A stretch of 23,400 bases of DNA from NCBI GenBank assembly GCA_024364805.1, contig CM044488.1:72602152-72625551 (forward strand). Reading direction: 5' to 3'. Positions 20,084-23,400 of the stretch are shown here, in pieces (position 1 is the first letter of the stretch; each line of letters opens with the position of its first letter). A program made the position numbers and the translations under genes. The stretch is from Euprymna scolopes (Eukaryota > Mollusca > Cephalopoda > Sepiida > Sepiolidae). The notes beneath the pieces were generated by a model. The model saw only the letters and a list, made by a program, of their open reading frames with translations, did no database searches and was not told where the DNA came from.

Positions 20084-20393
20084 GCTGACACCAATCATTA
20101 TTCCCCAAATAGTCACCCATATAAGTATTCAGGAGCCTCATTGACGCTTAACCAAACGAGCACCAGTTTTCCAATGTTCTTTGATCGTCAAATTACCACC
20201 TCATTGGCTTTATCTTCCTTTTTGAGGATTTTTTTCCCTTTCTAATCGCACGAGGCGTGCTAACAGGGTAATGTCGACGGGGTTGCTCAGGCATTTTTTG
20301 TAGGTCAGAGCGCGCTCAACCTAGCTTTTTAGAATCACACATAGCGTACTTAACCCCCTGGAGGGGTCGTACCTAAAAAGCAAAGAAATTTTA
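20084..20393. other. No recognisable feature
   Basis: No gene seen. Less AT-rich near 20240-20370, with CCCCCTGGAGGGG (20355-20367) forming a small near-palindrome. Confidence 0.55.
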
Positions 20394-21155
20394 TCGTTAA
20401 ATCCGTTTCTCCTTTAGTCTTTGCTATTCTGCTTTGTTTAAATTATATATTTAAGACATCTTCTTACACTCCTCCCTATTTTGCGGCTGCTACAAGTACT
20501 AATATTCAACCTGATCCCTCCCCTTACCATTTCCGGTTTTCTATCCCTCCAACACTTCTCATCTCATCGCAATGACAACAAATCTTTAAGATTATCTCTA
20601 GTTTTAGTATCATATCTGATGTTATTAAAAAATACTGCTGCCTTGTTTGGACTGGTGAACCGTATCTGTAATTTAATTGGCCTCCACCTTTTCTTTTTCC
20701 CTTCAACCTCTCTCTCACAGACGTGATGTTGCTAGTCTTTTTTATGAATAATTTTATGGCGTGTGTTCTTCAGAATTATCCGATCTATTCCCTGCTTCCT
20801 TTATTCCAGCTCGTTTGACTCGTTGGTCTAGAGGTCTCCATCAATTCATTGTTTTAATACCTAATTGTAATACATTCTTATTTCAGTAGCTTCTTTCAAA
20901 TGACCGCAAGCTTGTGGAACTCTCTTCCTGCCTACTGTTTTAATTCTACCGACATTCTACCTACAACCTTGATCTTTTCAAGACTAAGGTTAATAGGCAT
21001 CTACAGTCTTTTCAATAATCAACTTTCGTTCTTGTTAGCCCCTTACATCAATTAGCTTCATGACTTGTCTCGAGCGATTTCTATAAAAAAATAATTTCTT
21101 TAACTGTATACATCTACCACCGTATACAATGAAACATTCTTCGTTAAATCCGTTT
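20394..21155 (+). mobile_element. 5'-truncated LINE between 15-bp direct repeats
   Basis: TCGTTAAATCCGTTT occurs at 20394-20408 and again at 21141-21155, the size and position of a target-site duplication. Between them the plus strand encodes pieces of a CR1/Jockey-like LINE C-terminus: YCCLVWTGEPYL near 20635, LQPLSHRRDVASLF near 20703-20745, GVCSSELSDLFPASFIPARL near 20760-20820, TASLWNSLPAYCF near 20900-20940 and NLDLFKTKVNRHLQSFQ near 20967-21016. The usual boxes are 'SLQPLSHRR.VASL', 'LWNSLP' and 'FK.KVNR.L'. The insert is about 730 bp, so endonuclease and RT core were never copied or are lost. Frame changes are present. Confidence 0.8.
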
Positions 21156-21250
21156 GAAATAGATACATTCTCCTCAAGTTTTTCCGCGTTTTAAGAGCTG
21201 AAACGCATTGTCAACGAGAGAAATTTTGTTTTATTTAAATGATAGAAGAT

Positions 21251-21320
21251 GACGTTGGTTAAGTGGTTAACGACACGGACTTATGATCTGGGTGTTCCAA
21301 GTTCGAATCCAGTTCGTTCT
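21251..21320 (+). repeat. tRNA-like relic (tRNA pseudogene or SINE head)
   Basis: GACGTTGGTTAAGTGGTTAA resembles a tRNA 5' half; GTTAA/TTAAC gives a D stem. CGGA/TCTG encloses CTTATGA as an anticodon-like loop, and GTTCGAATCC (21301-21310) is a perfect B box core. The T stem does not pair well and no good acceptor stem forms, so it is not a working tRNA gene. A SINE head is possible, but I see no clear body downstream. Confidence 0.6.
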
Positions 21321-22310
21321 ACAGAAAAAGAAACTTTCACTTATGATATTCGCAATCTTCACATCGTTCCTCCCGTAAGTACCCGATTTCTATCTAGAGG
21401 AATTGAAAAATATTTCGGGAAATAATGAAATAATCTGATTCAGGCAAAATGAATGAAATTATTTTTTTTATGATTTAACCGTAAAACGGCACAATTTTCT
21501 ACAAATAGTAAATTAAATTTCGTAAAATTGAAAAATCCACAGAATTGTTAATTTGTTCACCGCGATATTAACAATACTTACCCTTATCTTCGAGTGGTTT
21601 TTGGGTTTTGATAATCGGTGCCTTATTAGTACATAAAAATAATCTAAAACCTAGGTACTCATGGACGTCCTCTTACTAATATCATCAGATTTTATTAGCC
21701 AGAAGACTCATACGATCGTGTTTTATATCCTATTTTTGCAATCAAGTCTACAAATGGGTCTTCTTTATAATTAAACATATTTTGAAATCAAATACACATC
21801 TCGAAAAAGAGTACTGTCAATATATACAAAAAAATAGTAAACTACACTTAATCTGGTCCCTTTGCTGTAGATGTTAGTTAGACATATTTGAGTCTCGGTT
21901 GAAGGTTGAGAATTACCTCTGTTTTCTCCAGATTAAATGTCTCTAAAATTTGTACACGTTCGAGAGAAGTACTTCACTATTACCTAGATATTCTCCTTAT
22001 TGTGGGTAATGAAGTCTCTATAGTGGGCATAAAGAGGCCCATCGTTACACATCACATGTACTTATGCAGCGATCTTGGCACTTTCAAAACGGAATATCTT
22101 AACAGAAATGCTATTAAGGTCTCGTGGCTTTCTGAATTCTACTACGAATCTTACAGACGGTAGAGTGATTAATCCGCAGATGATTGACCCCCCCCCCTGT
22201 AGCAGACTTTTAAGCACATCTTCATCAACCACTGACGGACTGTATAACAGAGCGGTGAAATATTCACTCTACCGGAATTTTTTGTGGAGGAGGAACCTAT
22301 CTTTGGATCT
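21321..22310. other. No recognisable feature
   Basis: AT-rich at first, less so after 21900. Short open frames do not resemble known proteins. A C run at 22189-22197 is the only low-complexity patch. Confidence 0.5.
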
Positions 22311-22325
22311 AAGTGATACCATAGA

Positions 22326-22440
22326 CGATGACTATGTACGACGCAACCTCCCGTTCTCATTAGATCATCGAAGTTGAGCAATGTTGAGCATAGTCAGTAC
22401 CAGATGGGTGACCATTTGAGAATACCACACACTATGTAGC
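22326..22440 (+). repeat. 5S rRNA-like relic (pseudogene or SINE3-type head)
   Basis: GATCATCGAAGTTGAGCAAT (22363-22382) and AGATGGGTGACCATTTGAGA (22402-22421) followed by ATACCACACACTATGTAG track the 3' half of eukaryotic 5S rRNA, which reads GATCACCGAAGTTAAGCAAC, GGATGGGTGACCGCCTGGGA and ATACC. The region before it, to about 22326, aligns loosely with the 5' half. The many differences exclude a functional 5S gene. 5S-derived SINEs (SINE3) have exactly such a head. Confidence 0.7.
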
Positions 22441-22716
22441 AGAACATCGACATCTTCTTGCAAGAATTAAAAAAAACTGACATCGCCATCTCCCCTGTTC
22501 ATGATATACAAGCAACTGGGAACCTTTTGTGAATTTTATATTCACTGGACACTTATTCCCTTGGAGGAAGCCGGTTCAACCCACCTTGGATGAGTGCCGT
22601 TGCTTTTTCTGAAAGATGACGACTGAGGCCCAAAATATTGTCTAATTAAGCGATACTTAGTTCTGACATCTTACATATTAGAAGTCTTTTGCATTGTTTA
22701 AGTAATATTCAGCCAC

Positions 22717-22718
<2 letters not shown>
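22441..22718 (+). other. Possible body of a 5S-headed SINE
   Basis: If the 5S-like head belongs to a SINE, its body would run through here into the TA tract. The sequence has moderate GC near 22560-22640 but no feature I recognise. The repeat nature cannot be shown from one copy. Confidence 0.3.

Positions 22719-22802
<84 letters not shown>
22719..22802. repeat. (TA)n microsatellite
   Basis: About 42 uninterrupted TA units. Confidence 0.97.
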
Positions 22803-22804
<2 letters not shown>

Positions 22805-22982
22805 TTTTTTTATTTTACGTATAATTTACTGGAATGTCGAATTTGCATTCCTTAAAGTATGGTCTTAAAAATTTTTGTCGGGTGCGCTAAGGTATCGCTG
22901 TTACATCTTGCTATTCTCCTTCAGCAGAAGCCCATTAAAGTAGTTCATGTTAAGTTGTCTTATTTTGTATTAAAATAAAATA

Positions 22983-23042
22983 GTTCTGTTTTGTTGTGTT
23001 AAGTTCTTAGAGTGATCTCCCTTGCTTGTTGTAGATTATTGG
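22983..23042. repeat. Direct repeat C, copy 1
   Basis: GTTCTGTTTTGTTGTGTTAA, then GTTCTTAGAGTGATCTC, recurs with differences at 23325-23361. Spacing between starts is 342 bp. Could be the ends of an element or two units of a tandem array running off the window. Confidence 0.55.
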
Positions 23043-23324
23043 TTAGAAAACAAAGATGGAGGTTTTGATAAACGGCCGTTGATCTGTGATTAGAGTAAAT
23101 CAACGATAGTCTCATTCCCAACTCTAGTCGTTTAGTCACCAATCGCAGGTTAAAGTCTGGAGAAAGGCCCAGCTATAATAGAATACATTCACCTAATTCA
23201 TTGTTGTAATGCGTGAACAATTCTAAAACTATCAGCAACGAAGCTATCTTCTTTCATCATCGTATTCGGTTTAACATCCATTCCACATCGCCGTTTAACT
23301 CTTCTTTTATATTAGGACAAAAAC
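23043..23324. other. No recognisable feature between the C repeats
   Basis: Mixed-composition sequence with no coding or RNA signal seen. It would be the interior if the C repeats are the ends of one element. Confidence 0.5.
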
Positions 23325-23385
23325 GTTCTGTTCTCTGTGTCAAGCTCTTAGAGTAATCTCACACATGTGATGTTAGGCTGTGTAA
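23325..23385. repeat. Direct repeat C, copy 2
   Basis: GTTCTGTTCTCTGTGTCAA, then GCTCTTAGAGTAATCTC, matches copy 1 at 22983. The similarity fades after about 40 bases. Confidence 0.55.
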
Positions 23386-23400
23386 GGTGTTAACTTTGGT

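Noticed and set aside
21251-21320. A functional tRNA gene
   Set aside because: The B box is good but the T stem and acceptor stem do not pair.
22326-22440. A functional 5S rRNA gene
   Set aside because: Too many differences from conserved 5S positions, including in the internal control region.
22608-22646. CTGAAAGATGACGACTGAGGCC followed by CAAAATATTG, a possible fifth hammerhead-like motif
   Set aside because: No stem II pairing can be drawn and both core boxes are off, so the resemblance is probably chance or too decayed to claim.

Overview
The window looks like intergenic or intronic DNA from an animal genome, most likely a lophotrochozoan invertebrate and perhaps a cephalopod mollusc. 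That guess rests on AT-richness, long TA, TATC, ATT and CAG microsatellites, several LINE lineages, Penelope-like elements, tRNA- and 5S-derived SINE-like pieces and a decayed mariner. I recognise no host protein-coding exon. Almost every open frame is either a transposable-element fragment or a by-product of simple sequence.

Layout, left to right. Bases 1-655 hold a probable Penelope-like N-terminal fragment (-), a hammerhead-like motif (+) and a TC/TA microsatellite. Bases 955-3118 hold a decayed endonuclease-RT LINE (+), called family J here, followed by a strong 18-bp hairpin and a probable non-autonomous Helitron. Bases 4400-5310 hold a fossil retroelement (-) with RT and GIY-YIG-like parts. 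Bases 5729-7262 hold two more family J pieces (-) on either side of an unclassified repeat, family B. Bases 7900-9975 hold a tRNA-headed SINE (-) lying head to head with a Penelope-like element (+). Bases 10100-11185 hold a second family B copy with a LINE 3' end (-) inside it. Bases 11262-14540 hold a pile of 3' ends of one R2-type LINE family (+).

Bases 14541-18106 are dominated by simple sequence: pyrimidine tracts, TATC, GA, CAG and ATT repeats, and a 900-bp T/C-rich minisatellite. A small CpG-bearing island near 16130-16320 is the least repeat-like part. Bases 18548-23400 hold another family J 3' end (-), an internally deleted mariner with recognisable inverted ends, a 5'-truncated LINE flanked by a perfect 15-bp direct repeat, a tRNA-like relic, a 5S rRNA-like relic, a long TA tract and a pair of 60-bp direct repeats.

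The most interesting thread is a short motif, CTGANGA + N + stem + GAAA, resembling a hammerhead ribozyme core. It appears near both Penelope-like pieces, in degraded form in the tRNA-headed SINE, and once inside the R2-type LINE pile. No element looks intact or active. All family assignments come from reading motifs by eye, without database searches.
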